Of a stretch of 64,000 nt of DNA, positions 1 through 10,741 are shown piece by piece; the first letter of the stretch is position 1, and every line of letters starts with the position of its first letter. Source of the DNA: Stomoxys calcitrans (taxonomy: Eukaryota > Arthropoda > Insecta > Diptera > Muscidae). A model generated the notes under the pieces. That model saw only the letters and a program-made list of their open reading frames with translations. It was not told the DNA's origin and did no database searches. The position numbers and the translations under genes are program-made. The stretch spans positions 99,149,823 to 99,213,822 of the forward strand of contig NC_081552.1 in NCBI RefSeq assembly GCF_963082655.1, written 5' to 3'.

Positions 1-809
1 CAAGACCCAAGATCGGTTTATATGACAGCTATATAAGATTATGGACCGATTTGAACCATACTTGGCACAGTTGTTGGATATCGTAACAAAACACGTCGTG
101 CAAAATTTCATTCCAATCGGATAAGAATTGCGCACTCTAGAGGCTCAAGAAGTCAAGACCCCTGACCGGTTTATATGGCAGCTATATCAGGTTATGAACC
201 GATTTGAACCATACTTGGCACAGTTGTTGGATATAATAACAAAACACGTTGTGCAAAATTACATTCCAATCGGATAAGAATTGCGCACTCTAGAGGCTCA
301 AGAAGTCAAGACCCAAGATCGGTTTATATGGCAGCTATATCAGGTTATGGACCGATGTGAACCATACTTGGCACAGTTCTTGGGTATCATAACAAAACAC
401 GTTGTGCAAAATTTCATCCCAATCGGATAAGAATTGCGCACTCTAGAGGCTCAAGAAGTCAAGACCCAAGATCGGTTTATATGGCAGCTATATCAAAACA
501 TGGACCGATATGGCCCATTTACAATACCAACCGACCTACACTAATAAGAACTATTTGTGCAAAATTTCAAGCGGCTAGCTTAACTCCTTCGAAAGTTAGC
601 GTGCTTTCGACAGACAGACGGACGGACGGACGGACGGACGGACGGACGGACGGACGGACGGACAGACGGACGGACATGGCTAGATCGACATAAAATTTCA
701 CGACGATCAAGAATATATATACTTTATGGGGTCTCAGACGAATATTTCGAGTAGTTACAATCAGAATGACGAAATTAGTATACCCCCCATCTTATGGTGG
801 AGGGTATAA
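1..809 (+). mobile_element. HINE-1 element, 5' side cut by window edge
   Basis: The segment consists of 153-bp internal repeats, each with the core GGTTTATATGGCAGCTATAT, then an (ACGG)n tract at about 611-676, then the conserved family tail. It ends in the hairpin formed by ATACCCCCCAT and ATGGTGGAGGGTAT. The final TATAAAAA is altered to TATAAC. Family identity rests on its match to the complete copies further along. It abuts Helitron-type repeats at 810, so it was probably inserted into them. No coding capacity: the open frames only follow the repeat period. Confidence 0.85.
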
Positions 810-1276
810 CTAGGTTCAAGTAATTGATGGTCGCCCCATCCCCCAAATGGGAATATTATTCAATCATTGCTTGATGAAACTCAAATGAAAGGCATTTGAA
901 AGCAGATTACGAATATGACATTATTCTTCGTGTCTAAGAATCAATGTAGCGCTTTACCTCCTAAAATCGCCTCCAATAGATTATTTGACCAATTGAAACT
1001 ATGGGGGATCAAATGATATATATTTTTGGGCAACACTTTTTGTGCAAAAGTTTTACATGGTTTAATGGTAAGAACTATCGCCACCACACTGACAAATTAG
1101 TTCTTTACCACAGAAAATCGTTTAATATGGCAATGTTATTTGATTTAAAAAGAGACTATATGATGAATATTTAATAGAAAGTCATATGGTATGGGGGTTG
1201 ACTTGATGATCCACTCCAAGCGAGTAGCACTAATATATAAATAAGCGTCATTCACTGGCTGTCTTCGATTGTAATT
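810..1276 (+). mobile_element. Helitron-like repeat fragment plus unassigned sequence
   Basis: About 810-1150 matches the Helitron-type repeats seen at 27.8-28.6 and 61.0-61.7 kb: the AAGTAATTGATGGTCGCCCC block, the ACTCAAATGAAAGGCATTTG block, and a shared GGGCAACACTTTTTG stretch near 1037. Neither a TC start nor a CTAG end is present, so this is an internal fragment. From about 1150 to 1276 I see nothing recognisable. Confidence 0.65.
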
Positions 1277-1307
1277 AGTTGATCCCGGCATCACTTCTTA
1301 GACAAAA

Positions 1308-2353
1308 CAAGTAAAAGCGTGCTAAGTTCGGCCGGGCAGAATCTTATATACCCTCCACCATGGATCGCATTTGTCGAGTTCTTTTCCCGGCATCTCTTCT
1401 GAGGCAAAAAAAAGGATATAAGAAAAGATTTGCTCTGCTATTAGAGCGATTTTAAGATATGGTCCGGTTCGGACCACAATTAAATTATATTTATGTTGGA
1501 GACCTGTGTAAAATGTCAGCCAATTCGAATAAGAATTGCGCCATTTGGGGGCTCAAGAAGTAAAATAGAGAGATCGATTTATATGGGAGCAGTATCGGGC
1601 TATAGACCGATTCAGACCATAATAAACACGTATGTTAATGGTCATGAGAGAATCCGTCGGACAAAATTTCAGGCAAATCGGATAATAATTGCGACCTCTA
1701 GAGGCTCAAGAAGTCAAGATCCCAGATCGGTTTATATGGCAGCTAAATCAGGTTATGAACCGACTTGTACTTTATTTGACATTGTTGTTGAAAGTAACAA
1801 TAAAAAACGTCTTGCGAAATTTCACCCAAATCGGATAGGAATTGCGCCCTTTAGAAGCTCAAGAAGTCAAGTCCCCAGATCTGTTTATATGACAGCTATA
1901 TCAGGTTATGAACCGATTTAAACCATATTTGTCACAGTTATTGGATATCATAACAAAGCACGTCGTGCAAAATTTCATCCCAATCAGATAAGAATTGCGC
2001 ACTCTAGAGGCTCAAGAAGTCAAGACCCTAGATCGGTTTATATGGCAGCTATATCAAAACATGGACCGATATGGCCCATTTACAATACCAACCGACCTAC
2101 TCTAATAAGAAGTATTTGTGCAAAATTTCAAGCGGCTAGCTTTACTCCTTCGGAAGTTAGCGTGCTTTCGACAGACAGACGGACGGACGGACGGACGGAC
2201 GGACAGACGGACGGACATGGCTAGATCGACATAAAATTTCACGACGATCAAGAATATATATATTTTATAGGGTCTCAGACGAATATTTCGAGTAGTTACA
2301 ATCAGAATGACGAAACTAGTATACCCCCCATCTTATGGTGGAGGGTATAAAAA
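1308..2353 (+). mobile_element. HINE-1 element, complete ends, nested in another HINE-1
   Basis: It starts CAAGTAAAAGCGTGCTAAG, has a one-base-degraded TTCGGCCGGGC palindrome, the 5' subterminal repeat TATATACCCTCCACCATGG, internal repeats, an (ACGG)n tract at about 2172-2216, the complementary 3' repeat ATGGTGGAGGGTATA and a terminal TATAAAAA. This architecture is that described for DINE-1/mini-me elements, now classed as Helentron-associated non-autonomous elements. Both flanks are themselves HINE-1: CCCGGCATCACTTCTTAGACAAAA on the left and GGATTTAAGAAAATATTTG on the right are adjacent parts of the family 5' region. This copy therefore landed inside another copy. Confidence 0.9.
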
Positions 2354-3117
2354 GGATTTAAGAAAATATTTGCTCTGCCATTAGAGCGATATCAAGATAT
2401 GGTCCGGTTTGGACCACAATTAATTAAATATTGGGGACCTGTGTAAAATGTCAGCCAATTCGAATAAGAATTGCGGCCTTTGGGGGCTCAAGAAGTAAAA
2501 TAGAGAGATCGATTTATATGAGAGCTGTATCGGGCTATAGACCGATTCAGACCATAATAAACACGTATGTTGATGGTCATGAGAGAATCCGTCGTTCAAA
2601 ATTTCAGGCAAATCGGATAATAATTGCGACCTCTAGAGGCTCAAGAAGTGAAGATACCAGATCGGTTTATATGGCAGCTATATCAGGTTATGGACCGATT
2701 TGAACCATACTTGGCACAGTTGTTGGATGTCATAACAAAACACGTGGTGCAAAATTTCATCCCAATCGGATAAGAATTGCGCACTCTAGAGGCTCAAGAG
2801 TCAAGACCCAAGATCGGTTTATATGGCAGCTATATCAAAACATGGACCGATATGGCCCATTTACAATATCAACCGACCTACACCAATAAGAAGAATTTGT
2901 GCAAAATTTCAAGCGGGTAGCTTTATTCCTTCGGAAGTTAGCATGCTTTCGACAGACAGAGGCACGGACGGACGGACGGACATGGCTAGATCGACATAAA
3001 ATGTCGCGACGATCAAGAATATATATTCTTTATGGGGTCTCAGACGAATACTTCGAGTAGTTACAAACAGAATGACGAAATTAGTATACCCGCCTTCCTA
3101 TGGTGGAAGGTATACAA
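2354..3117 (+). mobile_element. HINE-1 element, 3' part of the nested host copy
   Basis: It begins within the family 5' region (GGATTTAAGAAAATATTTG), continues through one 5'-type and one standard internal repeat, and ends with a short (ACGG)n tract near 2965-2980 and a degraded hairpin at about 3088-3114. Its 5' stub is at about 1277-1307, before the 1308-2353 insert; the original head of this copy is missing. The tail reads TATACAAA instead of TATAAAAA. Confidence 0.8.
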
Positions 3118-3652
3118 ATTGGATCCAAGTAACTGGGGGGCCGCCCCGACCCCAAAATATCCTAAAATAGGTTTATTGGACGATAATGACAATGTAGAAC
3201 TCGAATGAAAGGTATTTGGTAGTAAATTACGAGAATGGGCAAGAAAGAGGAAAAGGCTTTTTAGTTTGATGATATTGGAAGACGGCGGACCCTCCCCCGT
3301 TACCCCAAAAACACCACTTAAAATCAAAAGTGGATCGATAGGGACTGTATGGGTATTAAATGAAAGGTATTGGGGAGTAGAATACGAGTATGGTATTAAA
3401 AATTGAGATGAAGTATGCGAGGGGTCGTTCCAACCCCAAAAACTCCCCCAAACACACATATTGGACATTAATATAAATATGGGACTCAAATGAAAGGTAT
3501 TCGGGATTAGACTGCGAATATGACATAAAAAATCAGGTCCAAGTAATTGGGGGTCGCCCCACCCTCAAATGGGTAAATATAATTCGATCCTAGCTAGATG
3601 AGCCTCAACTTAAAGACATTTGGTATGACATTAAACTTTGTGTCCAAGAATC
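3118..3652 (+). mobile_element. Helitron-like internal repeats
   Basis: Roughly four imperfect copies of a unit of about 125 bp. Each has a guanine-rich block followed by GCCCC(G/A)CCCC and an AATGAAAGGTATT(T/C)GGGAGTAGA-like block. The same unit builds the segments at 26.9-28.5 and 60.9-61.7 kb. Termini are absent. The open frame on the minus strand here is repeat-derived. Confidence 0.7.
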
Positions 3653-3752
3653 TACAATATGTACTTTATGGGGTCTTAGACGCATATTTCGAGATGTTAC
3701 AAACAGAATGTCGAAATTAGTATACAGCCAGGATGGCGAAGGATATAATATA
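3653..3752 (+). mobile_element. HINE 3' tail remnant
   Basis: About 100 bases match the conserved HINE-1 tail: TACTTTATGGGGTCTTAGAC, then GTTACAAACAGAATG, then a decayed terminal hairpin. Everything upstream in the family is missing. It is embedded between Helitron repeats and a diverged minus-strand HINE. Confidence 0.65.
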
Positions 3753-3759
3753 TATGCTG

Positions 3760-3985
3760 AAGAAAATTGTGGGGGCTTAGCTGCCCCCGGAACCCAAACC
3801 ACGCCAATGTCATTCATATAAACCGATCTCCCGATTCGTTTCCTACGTTCCAAGAAGCTTAAATTTCTGGCTGATTTGGCAGATTTGACGTACGTAAAGT
3901 ACACCTTGAACTAAGTCGTGTTGAGAAAATTTTTGTTAAATTCATGGCAGTGGGTTTCCAAAATTCAGCCCGGCCGAAGTTCATG
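3760..3985 (-). mobile_element. Diverged HINE 5' region
   Basis: Read on the minus strand from 3985, it has TTCGGCCGGGCTGAATTTTG, a version of the HINE palindrome, then a degraded ACCCACTGCCATG subterminal repeat, and later GGGAGATCGGTTTATATG, the internal-repeat core. The CAAG start is lost. It lies directly downstream (minus sense) of the HINE tail ending at 3988, so two HINEs are arranged head to tail or nested here. Confidence 0.55.
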
Positions 3986-3987
3986 CA

Positions 3988-4282
3988 TTTTTATACCAAC
4001 CACCATAAGATGGGGGTATACTAACCTAGTCATTCCGTTTGTAACACCTCGGAATATTGATCTGACACCCCATAAAAAATATACATTCTGGATCGTCTCG
4101 ACATTCTGATTCGATCTAGCCTTGTCCGTCCGTCCGTCCGTGTGTCGAAATCACGATAGCGGTCGAACGCATAAAGCTAGCCGCTTGAAATTTTGCACAG
4201 ATATATAATATTGATGTAGGTCGTTGGGGATTGCAAGTGAAAAATATCGGTTCGGATTTCGATACAGCTCCCATATAAACCG
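3988..4282 (-). mobile_element. HINE 3' end fused to LINE remnant
   Basis: On the minus strand this is a family tail: a partial internal repeat with ATATGGGAGCTGTAT, a short (ACGG)n tract near 4125-4142, the conserved tail, the hairpin and TATAAAAA ending at 3988. Its 5' side stops at 4282 against LINE coding sequence. An open frame runs across this junction; its C-terminal part (reading LHRFIWELY...) comes from the HINE and is not LINE protein. Confidence 0.7.
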
Positions 4283-5312
4283 GTGCAATCGCTCTCCAAG
4301 GAATACATTCACCCGGTAGCCATTTACCGCATCTGCCACCGTGTCTGCATGAATGTTGTCTAGACCTGTTTGATATGCCGCTTGATCTAGAGGTTCTCTC
4401 TTGTAGCGCTGAACCTCACGCTCTAGATCATGTAGATCTACCTTAAGGCTTCTGGGCAGTGGATATCTACCCACAAGATGACGATTCGGATGGTCTCTGC
4501 GATAACAGCCAAAAAGGTATTGATTAGACAGCATTTAGTTATGTCTTCGCACTGGTAGGATCTTTGTCTCCTGATGGAGGTGGTCCACATGACAAAGTTG
4601 ACGAGACCACACTGGCGGTGCAGAACTTACCACAGACCGGCCAATTGCTTTATACATGGTCAACAAGGTTTCTTCGTCTGCACCCTAAGTGCCGCCAGCA
4701 AGTGACTTGAGGACCTTGTTTTTACTTTTGACTTTATCGCAAATTGCTGTGGGATGTGGGGAAAGCAGTCAAATGTGACACCAAGTATTATGATACACTT
4801 TATGGTCGGAATCATTTCTCCATCGAACATCACAGTCAGCTCGTATTCACCTCACGCGTATTTGTAGTGAACAATGTGGCTGAAAATTTGGTGGCAGATA
4901 TCTTCAGATTTCTTGCAGCGAAATATGAGGCAAGTTCGTTGAGGTAGACGTTCCACCTATCGCAGATGTCAACAATGGGTGAGGGGCCTGATGCCATGAT
5001 CGTACAATCGTCCACATATAATAGATCTCTATGCCGTCTGGAGATAAAAGATATCACCCCACCTTGGGGAACTCCCTGTTTCACTCTACGGTGCTTAGAC
5101 TTCTTATCCCTAAATTCCACAAATGACTGGCGACTACACAGATAATTCGCGACCCAGCGTTTCAGGACTTGATGGAGGGACGTCCCCAAATAATTTGGCA
5201 TGGCTGACCGTGACGAATGCCTTCGATAGGTCCAGTGCCAGGAGGACTGTCCTATCATATGGCCTGGGCTGATTGAAGCCACGGCAAATGTGTGCGGTGA
5301 TGGCATGCAAAG
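4283..5312 (-). pseudogene. Non-LTR retrotransposon reverse transcriptase remnant (LOA/I/Jockey-like)
   Basis: Read on the minus strand, fragments of a LINE polymerase appear in order but in shifting frames. Near 5230-5310 is the motif-A region (VLLALDLSKAF). Near 5060-5120 is VKQGVPQGGVIS, the usual block before the active site. LLYVDDCTIMASGP, the motif-C region, follows near 5000-5030. The C-terminal stretch RYPLPRSLKVDLHDLEREV lies near 4410-4470. The residue after SKAF, normally the catalytic aspartate, is valine, and motif C reads YVDD. There is an apparent internal loss after the GVIS block, and frames are broken around 4560-4840. The family role is target-primed reverse transcription; this copy cannot encode an enzyme. 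The 5' side ends against an RTE fragment at about 5312. The exact clade is uncertain. Confidence 0.8.
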
Positions 5313-5690
5313 CTGTGGTTGTGCTTGGAGTGTTTGAGAAAAAGATTCTTCGTAAAACATTTGGACCAGTTTTCGCTAATGGAGAATATAGGCGTCGTAT
5401 GAACCACGAGCTGTATGACGACGATAGCATAGTTACATGCATCAAAATACGACGGTCATGTTTTCAGAATTGATGAAGAAGCTCCAGCTAAGAAATCTTT
5501 TGAAGGCAAACACTGTGGTACTCGCAAACCGTGACGACCAAAGGCACGATGGATAGATCAAGTGATGGGAGACGCCTCGAAACTTGGTGTCAGAGATAAT
5601 AAAATGAGCACAGAAACTCGAGGCGCTTGGAACGCTATTCTGCGTTCGGCCAGTGGAACTAATGTTCTTGTCATAGCCAATTAAAGAAAG
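5313..5690 (+). pseudogene. RTE-type LINE, 3'-terminal fragment
   Basis: This is a second, 5'-truncated copy of the RTE element found in full at 52770-58800. It matches its last 390 bases or so: the LGVFE(R/K)KILRK region, GEYRRRMNHELY, DDDSIVT, then EDxxxAWNAILRSASG, and the 3' end TCATAGCCAATTAAAG. The frame is broken between IKIRR and the next segment. Truncation at the 5' end is typical of LINE insertion by incomplete reverse transcription. It joins the minus-strand LINE remnant at about 5312. Confidence 0.85.
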
Positions 5691-6312
5691 TATCAACCGA
5701 TGCTGCCCCCCGAAAACTTTAACCAATAAAAAGTCACCTGTTACTTATAAATGCTCTATCTAGCTATTGTTAGAGTTGCACACATAGTGTGGTACGACTA
5801 AAACTTACATAAAATAAACACATTTCAAAATAGCGCATGCTATTTTTCGTCGGATGAAAGAAAAGCCCAATTAAATTGTTTTCGCAACTCTATGACTTGG
5901 CCAGCTTTATCACAACTCTAACAAAATGTGAGCTGTTGTTACAATTTTAGGTTATGTTATACAAAAATAACATATACTTCTGTGATAGGAAAAACGATGA
6001 ATCGTATAAATTGTAAATTGACAATTTTGACACACATAATCAAATACCAATGATACATCAAATGTGACATGTCATAAAACAAGAACATATAGTGTGATAA
6101 CAGCTTTAGGGTGCTACTACGAGTAAACCATATGTGTTTCGCATATTTGCTGTCACTCTCTGTACCAACATGACTTTCCTTATGTATGTCAAATACGAAT
6201 AGAGCACGCTCTAATTTGCATAAATATTGCACTCACATGCGTCAACATATATGTTCGTTGAAATAAGAGTTAGTTTTAACCGAAAGAAGTGCATATTTAT
6301 TCCAAAAACCCA
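5691..6312. other. No recognisable feature
   Basis: About 620 bases of AT-rich sequence without a matching repeat elsewhere in the window. The open frames here are short and show no recognisable domain. It could be genuine single-copy flank or an old, eroded element. Confidence 0.5.
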
Positions 6313-7413
6313 TTTTTATACCCACCACCATAGGGTGGGGGTATACTAACTACGCTTTTCAGCTGTAACACCACGAAATATTGGTCTAATATCCCATAAA
6401 GCATATATAAATTATTGATCGCCTTGACATTTTAAATCGATCTAGCCATGTTCGCCCGTATGTCTGTCAGTGGAAAGCACGCTAATTTCGAACTAGTAAA
6501 GCTAGGCGCTCGAAAATTTGCACAAATACTTCTTATTAGTGTAGGTCGGTTGGGATTGTAAATGGGCCATATCGCTACATGTTATAATGTAGTTGCCATA
6601 AAAATCGATATTCGATATTGATTTTTGAGGCATTGGAGAGCGCAATTCTTATCCGATTTGTTTGAAATTTACCATGAAATGTTTTGTTATGACTTTCAAC
6701 AACTGCGGTAAGTATGATCAAAATCGGTATATAACCTAAAATAGTTGTCATATAAACCGATCTGGGAATTTGACTTCGTGAGCCTCTAGAGGACGCAATT
6801 ATTATTCGGCTTAAATTTTGCATGAACTGTTTAGCCGAACTTATCCGATTTGGCTGAAATTTTGTATAACGGCTTCTCCTATGACCTTCAACATACGTTC
6901 GAATCCTGGCCATCAGAAATATTTTTTAGCGGTGGTTTTCCCCTCCTAATGCTGGCAACATTTGTGAGGTACTATGACATGTAAAACTTCTCTCCAAAGT
7001 GGTGTCGCACTGCGGTACGCCATTCGGACTCGGCTATAAAAAGCAGGCCCCTCATCATTGAGCTTAAAAACTTGAAGCGGACTGCACTCATTGATATGTG
7101 AGAAGTTTTCCCCTATTCCTGTGGAATGTTAATGGGCAAAATTTGCATTTGCATTCTTGAGGCCCTAAGCAGCGCAATTCGTATCCGAATTGGCTGACAT
7201 TTTACACCTTGTCGTCTACTTTGGTCTGCAACATTCAATCCAATTATGGTCCGAATCGGCCCATAACTTGATATAACTCTAATACCATAACAATTCTTAT
7301 CCATTACCCTTTGTTTGCCAAAAGAGAGATATAGGACAAAGAACTTGACAAATGCGATCCATGGTGAAGGGTATAAAGATTCGACCTGGCCTAACTTAGC
7401 ACGTTTTTACTTG
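6313..7413 (-). mobile_element. HINE-1 element, full-length ends, interrupted by a SINE
   Basis: Minus strand: the head is at 7413 (CAAGTAAAAACGTGCTAAG), the palindrome is degraded, the subterminal repeat is TATACCCTTCACCATGG, then come internal repeats, a reduced microsatellite near 6452-6470, the hairpin (CCCCCACCCTATGGTGGTGGG) and TATAAAAA at 6313. A tRNA-derived SINE occupies 6897-7153 and replaces about 100 bases of the expected 5' repeat. Confidence 0.85.
6897..7153 (+). mobile_element. tRNA-derived SINE, 5'-truncated
   Basis: It begins at the tRNA box-B-like GTTCGAATCC, so the box A half is missing, and runs through the body shared with the copies at 16314 and 36553 (CGCCATTCGGACTCGGCTAT, then TGATATGTGAGAAGTTTTCC). 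It ends GGGCAAAATTTGCATTTGCA. Without box A it should lack its own pol III promoter. No target duplication is visible; the flanking HINE resumes with a gap. Confidence 0.85.
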
Positions 7414-7599
7414 TTCATATTAATTAACGTATATTTTGAACGCAGTGTGTACAACTTTTAGAGTTTCCACATTAAAAAATACATATGAGAATATATTTCG
7501 TCTAATACCACCTTAAGTTATAACAAATGTAACCTAGAGAGATCATTATCATATCGAAATCTTAGAATAAAATATACGGATTTAATGCCTATATCTAGT
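7414..7599. other. Spacer between two HINEs, nothing recognised
   Basis: AT-rich spacer between the head of one minus-strand HINE-1 and the tail of the next. No match to other window repeats was noticed. Confidence 0.5.
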
Positions 7600-9110
7600 T
7601 ATACCCTCCACCATAAGATGGGGAATATACTAATTTCGTCATTCTGTTTGTAACTACTCGAAATATTCGTCTGAGACCCCATAAAGTATATATATTCTTG
7701 ATCGTCGTGACATTTTATGTCGATCTAGCCATGTCCGTCCGTCTGTCCGTCCGTCTGTCCGTCCGTCTGTCCGTCCGTCTGTCCGTCCGTCCGTCCGTCT
7801 GTCTGTCGAAAGCACGCTAACTTCCGAAGGAGTAAAGCTAGCCGCTTGAAATTTTGCACAAATACTTCTTATTAGTGTAGGTCGGTTGGTATTGTAAATG
7901 GGCCATATCGGTCCATGTTTTGATATAGCTGCCATATAAACCGATCTTGGGTCTTGACTCTTGAGCCTCTAGAGTGCGCAATTCTTATCCGATTAGAATG
8001 AAATTTTGCACGACGTGTTTTGCTATGATATACAATAACTGTGCCAAGTATAGTTCAAATCGGTTCATAACCTGATATAGCTGCCATATAAACCGATCTG
8101 GGGTCTTGATTTCTTGAGCCTCTAGAGTGCGTAATTCTTATCCGATTGGAATGACATTTTGCACGACGTGTTTCGTTATTATATCCAACAACTGTGCCAA
8201 GTATGGTTCAAATCGGTCCATAATCTGATATAGCTGCCATATAAACCGATCTTGAGTCTTGACTTCTTGAGCCTCTAGGGGGCGCAATTCTTATCCGAAT
8301 GGAATGGAATTTCGCACGACATCTTTTGTTATGATACCCAACAACTATGCCAAGTATGGTTTAAATCGGTTTATAACCTGATATAGCTGCCATATAAACC
8401 GATCTGGGGTCTTGACTTCTTGATCCTCTAGAGGGCACAATTCTTATCCGATTTGAATGAATTTTTGCACGAAGTATTTCGTTATGATATCCAACAACTG
8501 TGCCAAGTATGGTTGTAATCGATCCTTAACCTGATGTAGCTGTGATATAAACAGATCTGGGGATTTGACTTCTTGAGCTTCTAGAGGGCGCAATTCCTAT
8601 CCGATTTGGCTGAAATTTTGCATGACGTATTTTATTTTTATCTTTCAACAACTGTGTCAAATAAGGTTCAAATCGGTTCATAACCTGATATAGCTGCCAT
8701 ATAAACCGATCTGGGATCTTGACTTCTTGACCCCTAGAGGTCGCAATTATTATCCGATATGCCTGAAATTTTGTACGACGGATCCTCTCATGACCATCAA
8801 CAAACGTGTTTTTTATGGTCTGAATCGGTCTATAGCCCGATACAGATCCCATATAAATCGTTCTCTCTATTTTACTTCGTGAGCCCAAATGGGCGCAATT
8901 CTTATACGAATTGGCTGAAATTTTACACAGGTCTCCAACATATAATTAAATTGTGGTCCGAACCGGACCATATCTTGATATCGTTTTAATAGCAGAGAAA
9001 CTCTTTTCTTATATCCTTTTTTGCCTAAGAAGAGATGCCGGGAAAAGAACTCGACAAATGCGATCGATGGTGGAGGGTATATAAGATTCGGCCCGGCCCG
9101 CTTTTACTTG
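7600..9110 (-). mobile_element. HINE-1 element, near full length
   Basis: Minus strand: CAAGTAAAAGCG at 9110, a shortened palindrome (GGGCCGGGCCGAATC; the usual GTGCTAAGTTC stretch is deleted), the subterminal repeat, about six internal repeats of about 153 bp, a long (ACGG)n tract at 7734-7806 containing several ACAG variants, and the tail hairpin to about 7600. The terminal A-run is lost (ATAACTAG). Confidence 0.9.
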
Positions 9111-10741
9111 TTTTGCTTATCATTTGGTTGTGTCAGTGATTCTTTGCTTTAGCTGTTGTCCATGTGACCCAAGGTAATAGATAAGTAAATGACTTTGTTG
9201 TATGGATATTGACAAACCGCTATGACGATGGAAGTATGGCTCCTTTTATGTTTTTTTATCATTGGCCATATATTCATCCGCCCATTGAAAACCAATTCGT
9301 TGCTCTTAAAAACAACGACATCAAAACACATAAAATTATTGAAAATTTTTTAACATTCCAAGCGGATATAAAGGCAGTCAATGCATTTATTGCATTTCCG
9401 TTTGGTAACAAGCTTCAATGGCTGATGCTGAAGTAACCTCATGTCCCTTCAAAGGACCTCTGAGTAGGTAGACTCACGATGGTCTCACAGCCACGAACGC
9501 AAAAGTGTATATGTCCGTTCGTCAGCCTCTCTGTCCGTCTAGCTAGATGGCTGCTTGGCTGGTTGTCTATCTGTATCTAGCCTGATTGAGTGAATATACG
9601 TTTGGCTTCCTGCTTGGCTGGGTGTCAGGATATTTTGAGCTGGATTGGCTCTCTCTTCGGTTTCAGCCCAGAAGCGTATGTCACATTAAATTTAACTATT
9701 TCAGCAAAACGGAAAAAGTGGAAAATGCAAAAATCAAAAGAGAATCGCAAAAACACATAAAAATTTGAAGTAACATTTGGCTTTGAGCAGCGGCAACAGC
9801 ATATTATGGGTTCATACAAAATCGGATGATGATGATGATGTCGCCGCTTCTAGGAGCTAAAGCAATGACGTTGGCGGCTGGTGACTAGTGACTAGTGGCT
9901 GACGACTGCATAAAGGAATAAAATGGAAAGACCATGGTGCGCTTACGTTGTATTTGTCTCCATTGAAGTGGTAACAAATCTTAGCAATTGCTCCGCCGAG
10001 TGCTATTTCAATGCGTCGAATCGATAAATTTTATTTTTAGAAAAATACGAGAAGCAAAAATAAAATCTCCTATTTTCATTCATTTTTTTTTTAACCATAG
10101 GCAATCATAGTAATTTGTGAGCCTTGGCTAGTTCCCATTTTATTTTTCTGGCTTTGTGTGCCTTTCAAAGGATATATGCTTTTATAGCCATGATGTAATG
10201 GTAAAAAAAAGAGGAATTCGTCTATGACCAAGCTCTTGCAGTTTTGTGTGAACTTTTTTCAATGGAGTCAAACATTGGTTATAATTGTTGGTTTAGGGTA
10301 ATATCCGATGTTGTTTTAAATTAAAATTGACATCAATATCAGTTTTTTAAACGAATAAAATAGCATAGGATGACTTCAAGGAAAATTTATGAGAAGACTT
10401 CATGGATATATTTGTGTGGTGTATTCTTTTGTTACCAAAATGTTTGTCGCATTGCAGAATCTACAATTTTAATAGAATATGAAGTAGGATGTTCGTAAGC
10501 GTATAAAACGATTAATAGAGAAGAACTTTGTAATAAACGTTCTTTTATTGAACGCATTTTTTTGGCAAAACTTAATAACTATTTTAAACCTCTTAATAGT
10601 GTGGGGGTGTATTTACTCTATTTATTTATTAAAATTAGCTAATGGCAGCTGGAGAAACCATACAAAAAATATATTACAATACATTACAATATCATCCATA
10701 AAACATAAATAAGAAATCAGAAATAACTCGGCAAATTATAA
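9111..10741. other. Largest repeat-poor stretch; no gene recognised
   Basis: About 1.6 kb with no HINE, Helitron or LINE match that I could see. It has a small (GAT)n run at about 9825-9840 and an imperfect TGGCTGCTTGGCTGG-type duplication near 9546-9630. The longest frames (75 and 60 codons) have no recognisable domain, signal or splice context. It could be host intron or intergenic DNA, or an old unique insertion. Confidence 0.5.

Noticed and set aside
600..680. Tetranucleotide arrays flanked by repeats, considered as CRISPR-like or regulatory arrays
   Set aside because: They are (ACGG)n microsatellites inside every HINE-1, with no spacer structure and no associated genes.
3061..3489. 142-codon minus-strand frame
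   Set aside because: It is antisense to Helitron 125-bp units and has no protein-like features beyond repeat periodicity.
4151..4534. 127-codon frame as one LINE protein
   Set aside because: Its last third is HINE tail sequence fused at 4282; only the N-terminal part is LINE-derived.
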